Below are positions 42,098 to 52,589 of a DNA stretch of 64,000 nt, piece after piece (positions within the stretch are counted from its first letter, which is position 1; each line of letters starts with the position of its first letter). The DNA is from Haberlea rhodopensis. Lineage: Eukaryota; Streptophyta; Magnoliopsida; Lamiales; Gesneriaceae. Location of the stretch: NCBI GenBank assembly GCA_907163345.1, contig CAJQUN010001192.1:29685-93684 (forward strand), in the 5' to 3' direction. The position numbers were made by a program, and so were the translations under genes. A model generated the notes under the pieces. The model was not told the origin of the DNA. It saw nothing but the letters and a program-made list of their open reading frames with translations, and ran no database searches.

Positions 42098-42161
42098 AAT
42101 AAATGAACAAAAAATGGTTAAATTACAGTAAAAGAACCTAGTTTGATATTACTAAAGTTAG

Positions 42162-42179
42162 TCCCCGGCAACGGCGCCA
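42162..42179 (-). promoter_or_regulatory. Primer-binding site of NA1 (tRNA-Asp)
   Basis: The plus strand reads TCCCCGGCAACGGCGCCA, the 3' end of plant tRNA-Asp including CCA, so the minus-strand RNA can pair with that tRNA. It lies 6 nt from the LTR edge. This primer differs from the tRNA-iMet used by the chromoviruses and SIRE1. Confidence 0.92.
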
Positions 42180-42185
42180 AAAACT

Positions 42186-43887
42186 TGATCGCTTTTATTT
42201 TAAACAATTAATTCCAATCTAGCGATTTTTGACCGCAGGTGCATGGTGTCAAGTTTTAGTATAGATAGGAAGATACGGATTGTCGAACCCACAGGGACTA
42301 ACAAGCAAGTACCAAATAAGATGTCTTTTAACTATATTTAACCTACGATAATTAATTTATAATTAATCTAAACTAAATTAATATAAACTACTAATCCAAC
42401 CAAGTCAATAAAAGTAAACGAGAAAAATCCACTAGAGAAGATTATCGAGACTTTGGCTCACCAATGCAATCCCCTACAATTCTCGATTGAATATTCAAAT
42501 ATTTCTAAGGTGACAAGTTCTCCCAATTTATCTAGTACACTCTCTCGAGCTATATTAAACCTAACACCGAATTGCAGTAAGTAACTCTCGTTCACTTATT
42601 TAACAATTCAATGTTGCATAAGATCCATGAAAACTCCTAGCTTTCAATTACTAGAATCTATGGCTATCACGCATGTATTTGACGTCATCTCTCGATCTCG
42701 GTCTTAAATCCATGGTATGAGTTATTAATTCAGTATCATAAAATCATCTCTCGATCTCAATTACGATACTAACATCATTCAAAGGTGATCAATCCTCTAA
42801 AAGCATGAAGAACATAAAACATACGCAAAGAACTATAAAAATTCAATTAAATCATCAAATCGAAGGTTCATAACAAAGGATTCGCCTAGTCTCGATAAAT
42901 AATTTTAGTTCCTCATAATAAATCAAAACAAAACAAAACTAATAATTTAAAGACAAAGAAAAATTCCCAGCGTCGACTCCGGTTGTAGATCCTCGCTCCT
43001 TCTCTTGCTTCCTTCTCGATCGTCTCTTTTTATCGCCTTGTTGGCTTGTTCCAATTCCTAGGGTGAAGGGTTGAAGGATGGATTGATGGAAGAAGGATGG
43101 AGGATGGATGTGTGAATTGTGAGTGGAAGAATGATGGAGGCTGGACGTGTGAATTGTGGAATTGAAGGAAGGAGATGGGATGTGATGGAGGCTGGACGTG
43201 TGAATTGTGGAATTGAAGGAAGGAGATGGGATGAGATGGAGGCTGTGATGTGTTCCCTAGGTTAAAATCTGATGTGTGGGTTGTAATTTTCATTTGTAAT
43301 ATATAGGGGAAGGAAATCAAGGACTTCCTTGTTGGAAACAAACTCTATAAGGAAGTTATTTTAATGAAAATTCATTCCACCGATCGAACCGGACGAAGTG
43401 GCTGATCGATCGAGCTTTCCAGTAATAATTTTGTGGCTTTTTCTGCCCGTCTCGATCGATCGGAAATCCTTTCTCGATCGATCGCCCTTCACAGTAAGTT
43501 TCTTCGCCTTTTTTAGCTTCTGGCGAGTTTTGTATTTTGGCCGTAACTTTCTCATACAAACTCCGAATTTGATGAATCAGCTGTCCACGCGAAGATAAGA
43601 GAAAGTTCTACAACTGTTATATGGACAACATTTCCAAAACATGGCTCGAACATATAGTAATTGGAGGAGAAAGGAGCAACATGTGTCTTGGATTCTGGGT
43701 TTTTTCTCTTTTCTTCAACTTTATTCATTTCTTCATCATTTTAGCTTGATTTTTCACCTTTCCCTATATTTCAACATTGATTCCTGAAATAGAGAAATAT
43801 ATACCATAAACCGTAAGATATTCCAAGAATCAACACGAAAACATGTACATATCATAGCCTAAAAACGCGTAATATTCAACCCTATCA
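42186..43887 (-). mobile_element. NA1 5' LTR (right)
   Basis: The plus strand begins TGATCGCTTTTATT and ends ACCCTATCA. Palindrome centres are 43385.5/43407.5 and 43457.5/43479.5, both 22 bp apart. It differs from the left copy by a few percent at most by eye. Confidence 0.92.
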
Positions 43888-45766
43888 TGCTCCTTATAGG
43901 ATGGCACCTGCGGAGTTAAGGGAATTGAAAGAATAGTTCAAGGAACTCCTTGACAAAGGATATATACGCCCTAGCATATCGCCTTGGGGCGCACAAGTTC
44001 CTTTTGTGAAAAAGAAGGAATGTTCGATGCATTTGTGCATCGATTACCGGCAACTGAATAAGGCCACAGTGAAGAACAAGTATCCTCTCCCAAGGATCAA
44101 CGATTTATTTGATCAGTTGCAGGGTACTAAGCTTTATAGCAAGATTGACTTGAGGTCAGGTTACCACCAGATTCGGGTCAGAGAGGAGGATGTTCAGAAG
44201 ACAGCTCCGGACTCGGTATGGGCACTACGAGTTCCTAGTTATGCCGTTTGGTGTAACGAACGCCCCAGCTGTCTTTATGAGTTTGATGAACCGGGTGTTC
44301 CAGCCTTATCTTGACCAATTTTTCATAGTATTTATTGATGACATACTCATCTACTCTCAGAGTGAGGAGGAGCACGTGAGGCACTTGCGGACGGTGCTCC
44401 AGATTCTCAGAGATAATCAGTTATTTGCCAAGCTCAGCAAGTGTGAGTTTTGGTTGAGCAGCGTGGTGTTTCTCAAGCATGTTATATCTAGTAGTGGGAT
44501 ATCGGTGGATCCCAGGAAGATTGAGGTTGTGATGGAGTGGGTTGTACCCACTTCTGTGCCCGAAATACGGAGCTTTCTTGTGTTGGCCGGATATTATCGA
44601 CGCTTCGTCGAGGGATTTTCAAAGATCGCTAAGCCGTTGACACAGTTGACCCAAAAGGGAGTACCATTCTTTTGGTCTGATGCTTGTGAGGAGAGCTTCC
44701 AAGAGTTGAAACATCGGTTGTTGACGGCGCCTGTGTTAGTGATTCCTACGGAGAACACGAGATTTGTTCTTTATACCGATGCATCACTTCAGGGCCTTGG
44801 GTGTGTATTGATGCAAGATAAGCATGTGGTAGCGTATGCATCGAGGCAGTTGAAGCCGCATGAGACTAGATATCCAGTCCACGACTTGGAGTTGGCAGCT
44901 ATTATTTTCGCCTTGAAGATCTGGAGGCATTATTTGTATGGTACGTCGTTTACCATTTACACAGACCACAAGAGCCTGATGTTCTTATTTACTTAGGCGG
45001 AACTGAATATGAGACAAAGGAGATGGATGGATTTACTCAAAGATTATGATTGTGAAATAGAGTACCATCCTGGAAAAGCAAACTTGACAGCAGACGCCTT
45101 GAGTCGAAAGGTGAAGAGTACTCCTGAAGTTGCCATGTATTTATCGGCGATGATGACTTCTTACTGCCATCTGGGCTATGATTTTGATGTTGATGCATCA
45201 CCGGTACGGGTATCGACTTTGTTGGCAGAGCCGGACATTTATGAGATTATCAGAAGAACCCAGAAAACGGATGATGAGGTTAAGAGATGGTCATCATTAG
45301 TACTTCAGGGTCAGCCATCAAAATTCAGAGTGGCTGAGGATGGTTCTTTGAGGCTCGGTAACCGTTGGGTAGTTCCGAGTACGTCGGAGTTGCTTAGAGG
45401 GATCTTGGAGCGAGCTCATAGTAGCAAGCTTAGTATCCACCCATGCGGGAAGAAAATGTATAAGGATCTATGTGATCAGTTCTGGTGGAAAAGAATGAAG
45501 CGTGATGTCATCGCTTTCGTTAAGAGGTGCTTGATCTACCAGAAGGTTAAGGCAGAGTGGCAGAGACCTGGTGGTGAGTTGAAGATCTTAGAGATACCGA
45601 AATGGAAGTGGGAACACATATCCATGGACTTTGTGACCCACTTGCCGAGGACTGCTTTGGGTTTTGATGCCATTTGGGTGATTGTAGACAGTCTGACCAA
45701 AGTGGCTCACTTCATTCCCTATGGTATGACCTTCACCTATTTGAGAATGGCTCAGTCATATGTTTG
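43888..45766 (+). pseudogene. CHR1 RT, RNase H and integrase N-terminal half
   Basis: Coding resumes after the TGCTC duplication at the RMAPAELREL block. Lesions are TAG 43934-43936, a frame change near 44205 in the RT palm, TAG at 44994-44996, and TGA near 45765. RT SKIDLRSGYHQ and FIDD, the RNase H blocks YTDAS and YTDHKSL, and the integrase zinc region and first catalytic Asp (MDFVTHLP) can all be read. Its sequence is closer to CHR3 than to CHR2. Confidence 0.9.
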
Positions 45767-46595
45767 AGATATAGTAAGATTGCACGGGATCCCTATTTCT
45801 ATAGTGTCGGATCAAGATCCACCATTCACATCTCATTTTTGGGAGGGTCTTCAATCGGCCTTGGGGACTGAGGTAAGGTTGAGCACTGCATATCATCCCC
45901 AAACGGATGGCCAGACCGAGCGTACTATCCGAACGCTCGAGGACATGTTGAGGGCATGTGTATTGGAGTTTGATACTTCATGGCAGGATTCAGTGGCCTT
46001 GGTATAGTTCTCATATAACAATAGCTACCAGGCAAGCATTCAGAAGGCTCCTTTTGAGGCCCTTTATGGCAGATGATGGAGATCACCCTTATATTGGGAC
46101 GACTTCGACCGTAAATCGGTTGGAGGACCAGAACTAATTTGGGAAATGAAAGAGGAGGTAAAAGTGGTAAGGCAAAAAATGAAAGCAGCCAGGACAGACA
46201 GGCGGCTTATGCTAATAAACGGCGGCGACCGTTAGAATTTCAGTTGGGAGATAAGGTCTTTTTGAAGATCTCACCTTTCAGAGGTGTTGTGCGATTTGGA
46301 ATGCGCGGGAAACTGTCTCTGAGATATGTTGGGTCGTACGAGATCTTGCAGCGCATTGGCACCTTAGCTTACCGACTGGCCTTGCCACCTTCTTTGTCTA
46401 GTATACATGATGTGTTCCATGTGTCTATGTTACGGAAGTATGAGCCGGATCTGTCACATGTGTTGCAGCCTTCTGAAGTTCAGTTTGAATCCGATGTATC
46501 TTATGTGGAACGGCCTGTTAGAATTCTGGATCGGGCAGATCGCAGACTCCGGAACAAGGTGATACCTATGATTAAAGTTCAGTGGGATCGCAGGG
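45767..46595 (+). pseudogene. CHR1 integrase C-terminal half
   Basis: It contains the second core Asp (SDQDPPFTSHFW) and the TDGQTERT Glu. Stops follow at 46005-46007 (TAG) and about 46074-46076 (TGA), with a frame change near 46190. The C-terminal block GPYEVLQRIG-like region reads to VQWDRR, the start of the chromodomain-like tail. There the NA2 LTR begins and the rest is lost. Confidence 0.88.
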
Positions 46596-47807
46596 TGATC
46601 GCTTTTATTTTAAACAATTAATTCCAATCTAGCGATTTTAGACCGCAAGTGCACGGTGTCAAGTTTTAGTATAGATAGGAAGATACGGATTGTCGAACCC
46701 ACAGGGACTAACAAGCAAGTACCAAATAAGATGTCTTTTAACTATATTTAACCTACGATAATTAATTTATAATTAACGACCAATTAATTAAAATAAACTA
46801 CTAATCCAACCAAGTCAATAAAAGTAAACGAGAAAAATCCACTAGAGAAGATTATCGAGACTTTGGCTCACCAATGCAATTCCCTACAATTCTCGATTGA
46901 ATATTCAAATATTTCTGAGGTGAACGAGTTCTCCCAATTTATCTAATACACTATCTCGAGCTATATTAAACCTAACACCGAATTGCAGTAAGTAACTCTC
47001 GTTCACTTATTTAACAATTCAATGTTGCATAAGATCCATGAAAACTCCTAGCTTTCAATTACTAGATATCTATGGCTATCACGCATGTATTTGACGTCAT
47101 CTCTCGATCTCGGTCTGAAATCCATGGTATGAGTTATTAATTCAGTATCATAAAATCATCTCTCGATCTCAATTACGTTACTAACATCATTCAAATGTGA
47201 TCAATCCTCTAAAAGCATGAAGAACATAAAACATATGCAAAGAACTATAAGAATTCAATCATTAAATCATCAAATCGAAGGTTCATAACAAAGGATTCGC
47301 CTAGCCTCGATAAATAAACTTAGTTCATACTCATAAATAAATACCTATACTCAAACATGTCTTGCAACAATCCAAGCATGATAAAATCAAAACAAAACAA
47401 AACTAAAGTTTAAAAGTAAGAATAAACTTCCAGCGTCGACTCCGATTGTATATCCTCGCTCCTTCTCTTGCTTCCTTCTCGATCGTCTCTTAAATCGACT
47501 TGTTGGGTTGTTCCAATTCCTAGGATGAATAGGTGAAGATGGATGAAGGTGATATGGAGTATGGAGGTGTGGAGGCTATTCCTAGGGTTCAAAATCTGAT
47601 ATGGGTTGTAATTTTCGTGTATAATATATAGGGGAAAGAATTATGGTCTTCCATTTTGCACACAAACTCTATAAGAAAGTTATTTTTTCTGAAAATTCCT
47701 TCCGCCGATCGATCGGGACAAAGCGGCCGATCGATCGAGCTTCACAGTAAGAATTTCGTGGCTTTTTCAGCCTTGCTCGATCGATCGGCAATGCTTGCTC
47801 GATCGAT
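46596..47807 (-). mobile_element. NA2: LTR of the NA1 family, cut short
   Basis: The plus strand begins TGATCGCTTTTATTT as in NA1 and follows the NA1 LTR for about 1.2 kb. It keeps both palindrome pairs (47710.5/47732.5 and 47782.5/47804.5). Inside the fourth palindrome it changes to chromovirus LTR sequence. The remaining NA-family LTR (about 0.4 kb), any internal region and the second TSD are missing. Confidence 0.85.
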
Positions 47808-48230
47808 CGAGACAACTCGCGATCGATCGCCTCGACACAGCGATCGATCGCCAGCAGTCAAATTTTGGGAAAATGATTTTATGATGGATTTTTGGTATTG
47901 GGCTATTATTTGGCTTCTAATATTGGTTTGTGTGATTGTGTAGAACCCTCCTAGGTGGCGACACAGCCAAGGAGGTGAAGTCATACCAAATCCCACTTTT
48001 GGAAGAAAGATACGTAGTGAGACGTACCAGCAATTGGTGATGAGATTATGTTATTTGGGTTTATGCATTGTGCATTATTATGCATTTGGGAATGATTGAT
48101 ATTCCGGTGGTTGTTATATTCGAGCGTTGGATGTAGTACTTGCCGCTGTCATATGAAGCGATGGAATTATGATGTTTGCCGCTGTCATGTCGAAGCGATG
48201 CTCAACCCGAGCCAAAAATGACTTGCCGGC
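47808..48230 (+). mobile_element. Chromovirus LTR fragment of SOLO1 type
   Basis: It starts inside a palindrome pair (47824.5/47845.5, 21 bp apart) and follows SOLO1 11758 onward: the TTATTTGGCTTCTAATAT run, acceptor-like GTGTAG (AG 47942-47943), mini-exon start AACCCTCC, and GCCGCT/AAGCGATG repeats. The donor is mutated (AAGATACGTAG in place of AAGGTACGTAG). Confidence 0.78.
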
Positions 48231-50307
48231 ACTCACGTTGGTACTCCCAACAGAATTGAGCTGTCCCAGCACAAGTCCCTTAACATTTGACGTATAAACG
48301 TCCCCGTGAGGTATTCACTACCTCAAACCTCATGCGACATAGTGACTACTAGAGTCCACTATTACCCTCATCGTATCATCATACGATTCACCAAGCTCGG
48401 TTCCAGCGAGCAGTGTAATGGCTACAACGAGCACACTATATCATTGCAACAATACATGGCTAGCAATACGCTGCTCCCATAGGCTTGTACCAAACCTATC
48501 AACATGCCATACGTTCCATCCTGGTATGCCATATCGTACAAACCATTAGAGTAGTGGGTCATCACCCAAAATTTCTATAAAACACTAAAGCATAATGGAC
48601 ATCCCGGTGTCCTTGCACAACCACGATGCAATCCTAATCCATTAGGACTTATTCCACACCCTCTGGGTGGGTGTGACCATGTCTACCACACATCACAATG
48701 ACAACCGAGTAGTTTTTTTAATGACTACTCTTACCACCAATCACTTGGCCCTAGCCATTCCAGCAAGTATACCAAAAGGTATCACTACTCGAAAAATATT
48801 TACCTCTATTACATGATGCGGTACACTCACCGGTACAATGCATCCAATAATCCATCGAGCAAACCTGCTCGGCGTAATAGTCTCGTCAACCGGTGATGGT
48901 ATGTGTCAACATATGACATCCAACATAACATCGTCAACTCGTGACGGTACATGTCAACACCTGACATTCACAAAATCACCGTCAACCATGTGACAGTATA
49001 TGTCGATGTACGACATCCATAATCTCATCGTCGAACACATGACGGTATATTACAACCTATGGTAACCATAATAATGCTAATAAAAAAGTAATACACCATA
49101 CCTCATCGCTAACAAGATAGCGGCATACCTGTATCCATCGTCCACCAGTGGTACACAATCAGCACCCATCGCTCGTAGGTGGTGTAATCTTGTGTCACGT
49201 ACATAGCGTTACAACCCATCGCTATAGAATCGGCGACATGATCCCTCGCCATAAAGTCAGCGGCATAAAACATCGCTATAGATATCCGGCGGTATGAACC
49301 ATCACCGTAGATGTAGCGGAATGACCCATCGCTATATAATACCCGACGGCATAAACCATCGCCAATAGATGTAGCAGAATGACCCGTCGCTATATGATAC
49401 CCGGCGGCATAAACCATCGCCAATAGAATAGCGGGATAAACCATCTCTATGAATACCCGGCGGCATAAACCATCGTCAATAGAATAGCAGAATGAACCAT
49501 CGCTATGAATACCCGGCGGCATAAACCATCGTCAATAGAATAGCGGAATGTACCATCGCTATGAATACCCGGCGGCATAAACTATCGCCAATAAAATAGC
49601 GGAATGAACCATCGCTATGAATACCCGACGGCATAAACCATCGCCAATAGAATAGCAGAATGAACCATCGCTATGTATACCCGGCGGCATAAACCATCGC
49701 CAATAAACTAGCGTCATGATATCCCTCGCTATACAGCGGCAAATATCCCTCTTCGCTACTTCTCTTCGACATACCAACGGCATAATATCCATCGTTTAAG
49801 CAGCAAATATCCTCCATCGCTATCATATGACAGCGGAAAGCTCATCGCTATGCCATATTAGCGGTATAATATCCCTCGCTTAAGCGAAAAATATTCTTCA
49901 TCGCGATGGTATGAAAGCGGCGCCACTACTCCTCGTTTTATCATGACAGCGGGAATACCCCTCGCTTCGACATATTAGCGGCATAATATCCCACGCAATA
50001 GTAATATGACAGTGGAATTATCCTTCGCTTCGACATATTTGCGGCAATATTCTTCATCGCTATAATATGACAGCGGCAAGTATTCACATCGCTACGCCAT
50101 GCATGCAACCATAATGCATAATCCGTATCCCAATAAACATCGCCATGAGTGTATTTAATGCACCTCGCTTCAAATGTGACATGCAAAATTTTACCATCGC
50201 TTCAACATTTAGCGGCAAAGCATTAAAATCATCACTCTAATATATATGCAACCGTAATGCATAATCCATGTCTCATATGACCCTGCAACCACCATGGTTA
50301 GCAACAA
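48231..50307 (-). mobile_element. CHR4 repeat-rich LTR-like region, minus strand
   Basis: No coding sequence. On the minus strand, just left of SIRE1, it reads like SOLO1 at 12150-12250 (GATGATTTTAATGC then GCCGCTAAATGT and AAGCGAGG). A long series of GCCGCT and ATAGCGATGG boxes follows, including a 56-bp array. Region 48231-49090 has boxes such as GTCAAC...TGACGGTA and TCGTCAAC in several diverged copies. Assignment to the element whose LTR is at 62739 is inference from orientation. Confidence 0.5.
49196..49740 (-). repeat. 56-bp tandem array in CHR4 region
   Basis: CGCTATGAATACCCGGCGGC and close variants recur at 49501, 49557, 49613 and 49669, exactly 56 bp apart, and in less regular form to the left. 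Each unit holds CATCGCTAT, CGGCGGCATAAACCATCG and AATAGCGGAATG. Diverged units continue to about 50220. Confidence 0.92.
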
Positions 50308-51759
50308 TGTTAGGATCGGGGTAGTGTTTAGAAGGGGGGGGTTGAATAAACACTAGATATAATTTCGATTTCTTTTCCGGTTAACTGTAAACTGTTAAGT
50401 GTTACAGTTGCTTCTCAATAACAGGCAAGTCAGTAGACACTTATTATAGTGCGGAAGACGTCTACCAAACTTGTGAGGAATAAAACTGAAGTAATAAAGC
50501 AGTAAACGAATAACACGAGAGTTGTTTCTGGAAGTTCGAAGCACAACGCTTCTACGTCTCCCCTTCTTCCTTTGCAGGAAGGATTCACTAGAAGACTTGG
50601 TTTACACTTTACAGTATACAACCTCCTTAGGCACTAACACACTTGGCCTAAACTCCTAGCAATCACACTCTTCTTATCTTTTGGATACAAGTGATTTTAC
50701 AACACTCTCTACAGAATAAAACTTTCTAGCTTTGAGAGTTTCTGAGCAGCAGACTTTAATTGAAAATAATCTGTCACAGATTCAGTTTTGCGGTTTTTCT
50801 GCTCTTTGCTGAACGTTTGAAATATCAGTCGTATAGCTTTCTTGCTTTGAAGTATTTCTCTTTGTTTGAAAGTTGCTCAGCACTTCTTCATTCTCTGTTT
50901 GGACGTATTTATAGGTTGTGTTGTCCAACGGTAGCCTTTTTGTATATGGAATGGATTGGCTTTCCAAATACCTGTTGTCTTCTTTCCTATTTTGGAAAAC
51001 AACGGCTCTTTTCACTCTGACGGTAATGGTGGCGGAGATATAGCAGGGTGCGCCGCTCTGTTGTACCTTTGTCAGAGAATGTTGTACTTACTTTGTCTTG
51101 TTGCTTAGACTTCTGCTGGTTTCTTTGTTTAACTGGTCGTTCATCCTCTTAAGACCAGTTGATGTCCTTGTTCAGTGAGAGACTTTGCAGTTGATAGTTA
51201 TCCAGTTTATATCTTCACCCGGTTGATGTCTTCATCCGGTTGATGTCTTTACTAGTTGATAACTTGTCCGGTTGGTGTCTATCCAGTTGATGTCTTCATC
51301 CGGTTGATGACTTTATCCGGTTGATGACTTTATTCAGTTGATGTCTTCATCCGGTTGATGACTTTATCCGGTTGATGTCTCTATCCAGTTGATGTCTTCA
51401 TCCGGTTGATGACTTTATCCGGTTGATGACTTTATCCGGTTGATGTCTCTATCCAGTTGATGACTTCATCCGGTTGATGACTTTATCCGGTTGATGACTT
51501 TATCCGGTTGATGTCTCTATCCAGTTGATGACTTTATCCGGTTGATGACTTTATCCGGTTGATGACTTTATCCGGTTGATGTCTCTATCCAGTTGATGAC
51601 TTCATCCGGTTGATGACTTTATCCGGTTGATGTCTCTATCCAGTTGATGTCTCTATCCAGTTGATGTCTTCATCCGGTTGATGTCTTTAGCACCCGGTTG
51701 ATCTTTAATATCCAGTAGGTGTTTGTAATCACCAAAACTTAGAAATCGTTTTCCCAACA
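50308..51759 (-). mobile_element. SIRE1 3' LTR (left)
   Basis: The plus strand begins TGTTAGGATCGGGG and ends TTTTCCCAACA. On the minus strand the first ~540 bp after the LTR start (U3) is a 17-bp tandem array. Confidence 0.95.
51217..51712 (-). repeat. 17-bp tandem array in SIRE1 3' LTR
   Basis: About 26 units of the type ATCCGGTTGATGACTTT, ATCCAGTTGATGTCTTC or ATCCGGTTGATGTCTCT repeat at about 17 bp. Nearly every unit contains CGGTTG or CAGTTG, both matching the plant MYB core CNGTTR. The position in U3 fits an enhancer; binding is not shown here. The right-LTR copy is 62037-62520. Confidence 0.93.
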
Positions 51760-52589
51760 ATTTCCCCCTTTTTGGTGATGACAAAACTAAGCAGTAATCG
51801 ATTTCCTACTAGAGTAAATAAGGTAAAAGTCCTGAAAATGCTTGAAGACATCATGAAAAAGAAATTTTCATTAAATATAAGCAGATTACAAGTTGTAATC
51901 AAACTGGACAATTGAGAGAAATTCATCTTTATATAAGATGAATTCTTACACTTTGAATAGAGTCTAAGACAAGTCTAGTTTTACATAAAATAGATGATAC
52001 ATGACAAATTTCTCTTTAATTAAACAAAGTAGACCGGAGGGCTTCGATTCACTTAGTTGCGGAGAGGAAGAGCTCGATCCACCTTGTTTCAGAGAGAATG
52101 TCGGGAAGAGGAAGAGTCATATGAATATTCATCAGGCAGCTCCTTTAATTTTTATGGAATCACCTAATGAAAATATTCTATCTCTGTTGAGAATACTCTA
52201 TCTCTATCTTCCCCCTTTTTGTCATCAGCACCCAGGCATCTGCTGTTAGTAGTTCCTGACTGATGAGGAGCACCAGAACAGGATTAACGCGCTGAAGCTT
52301 ATCAGAGCTGGGTTAGATAAGTAATCAACCCATGAGGGGTTGATTTAGATAAGTAATAAACCCATGAAGCAGGAAAGGATCTAACAGAAAACCAGGGAAT
52401 GAAAAATAACTTAAAAGTAAGCATGATGAGTGAATGTGTGTTATGTGATCAAACAAGAACCTCTATTTATAGGAAAAACAAGGTAGCAATAAATGTGAAT
52501 GCATTTATGTTAAATAGTGAATACAGAGAGACAGTCAATTTAACACAGTAAGTAAATAGGAGTAAGTAAGAGTGAGTCAGAAAGTGATA
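51760..52589 (-). mobile_element. SIRE1 3' untranslated region with two polypurine-like tracts
   Basis: Next to the LTR the minus strand has ACCAAAAAGGGGGAAATT (51760-51777). A second copy, GATGACAAAAAGGGGGAAGA, lies at about 52206-52225. The region between is AT-rich with no ORF. Repeated polypurine-like tracts after pol are also seen at about 55768-55808. Confidence 0.8.

Larger units (their letters stand above)
20104..43887 (-). mobile_element. NA1: non-autonomous gag-carrying retrotransposon (with nested CHR2/CHR3)
   Basis: LTRs lie at 20104-21802 and 42186-43887 (1699 and 1702 bp) and are highly similar. The target duplication TGCTC is at 20099-20103 and 43888-43892. On the minus strand the order is 5' LTR (right), tRNA-Asp primer-binding site, gag-like ORF, non-coding tail with CTTGGGAGGCAACCCAAG, polypurine tract and 3' LTR (left). 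Without CHR2 and one copy of its duplication, the internal region is about 2.7 kb and has no protease, RT, RNase H or integrase. It resembles the TR-GAG or LARD type of dependent element. Confidence 0.9.
19421..46595 (+). mobile_element. CHR1: outermost element of the four-deep nest
   Basis: A chromovirus relic close to CHR3 in protein sequence, present as 19421-20103 and 43888-46595. NA1 with its nested elements lies between, flanked by TGCTC. Neither CHR1 LTR is recognisable: the left side is cut at the protease and the right side at the NA2 insertion. Several stops and frame changes show it is the oldest layer. Confidence 0.85.

Noticed and set aside
49109..49522. ORF of 137 codons over the CGCTAT repeats
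   Set aside because: The peptide is a translation of the tandem repeat; the period of 56 makes the frame drift and end.
51217..51712. CRISPR-like array in the SIRE1 LTR
   Set aside because: Units are contiguous tandem repeats with no unique spacers, in a plant LTR, and appear in both LTRs.
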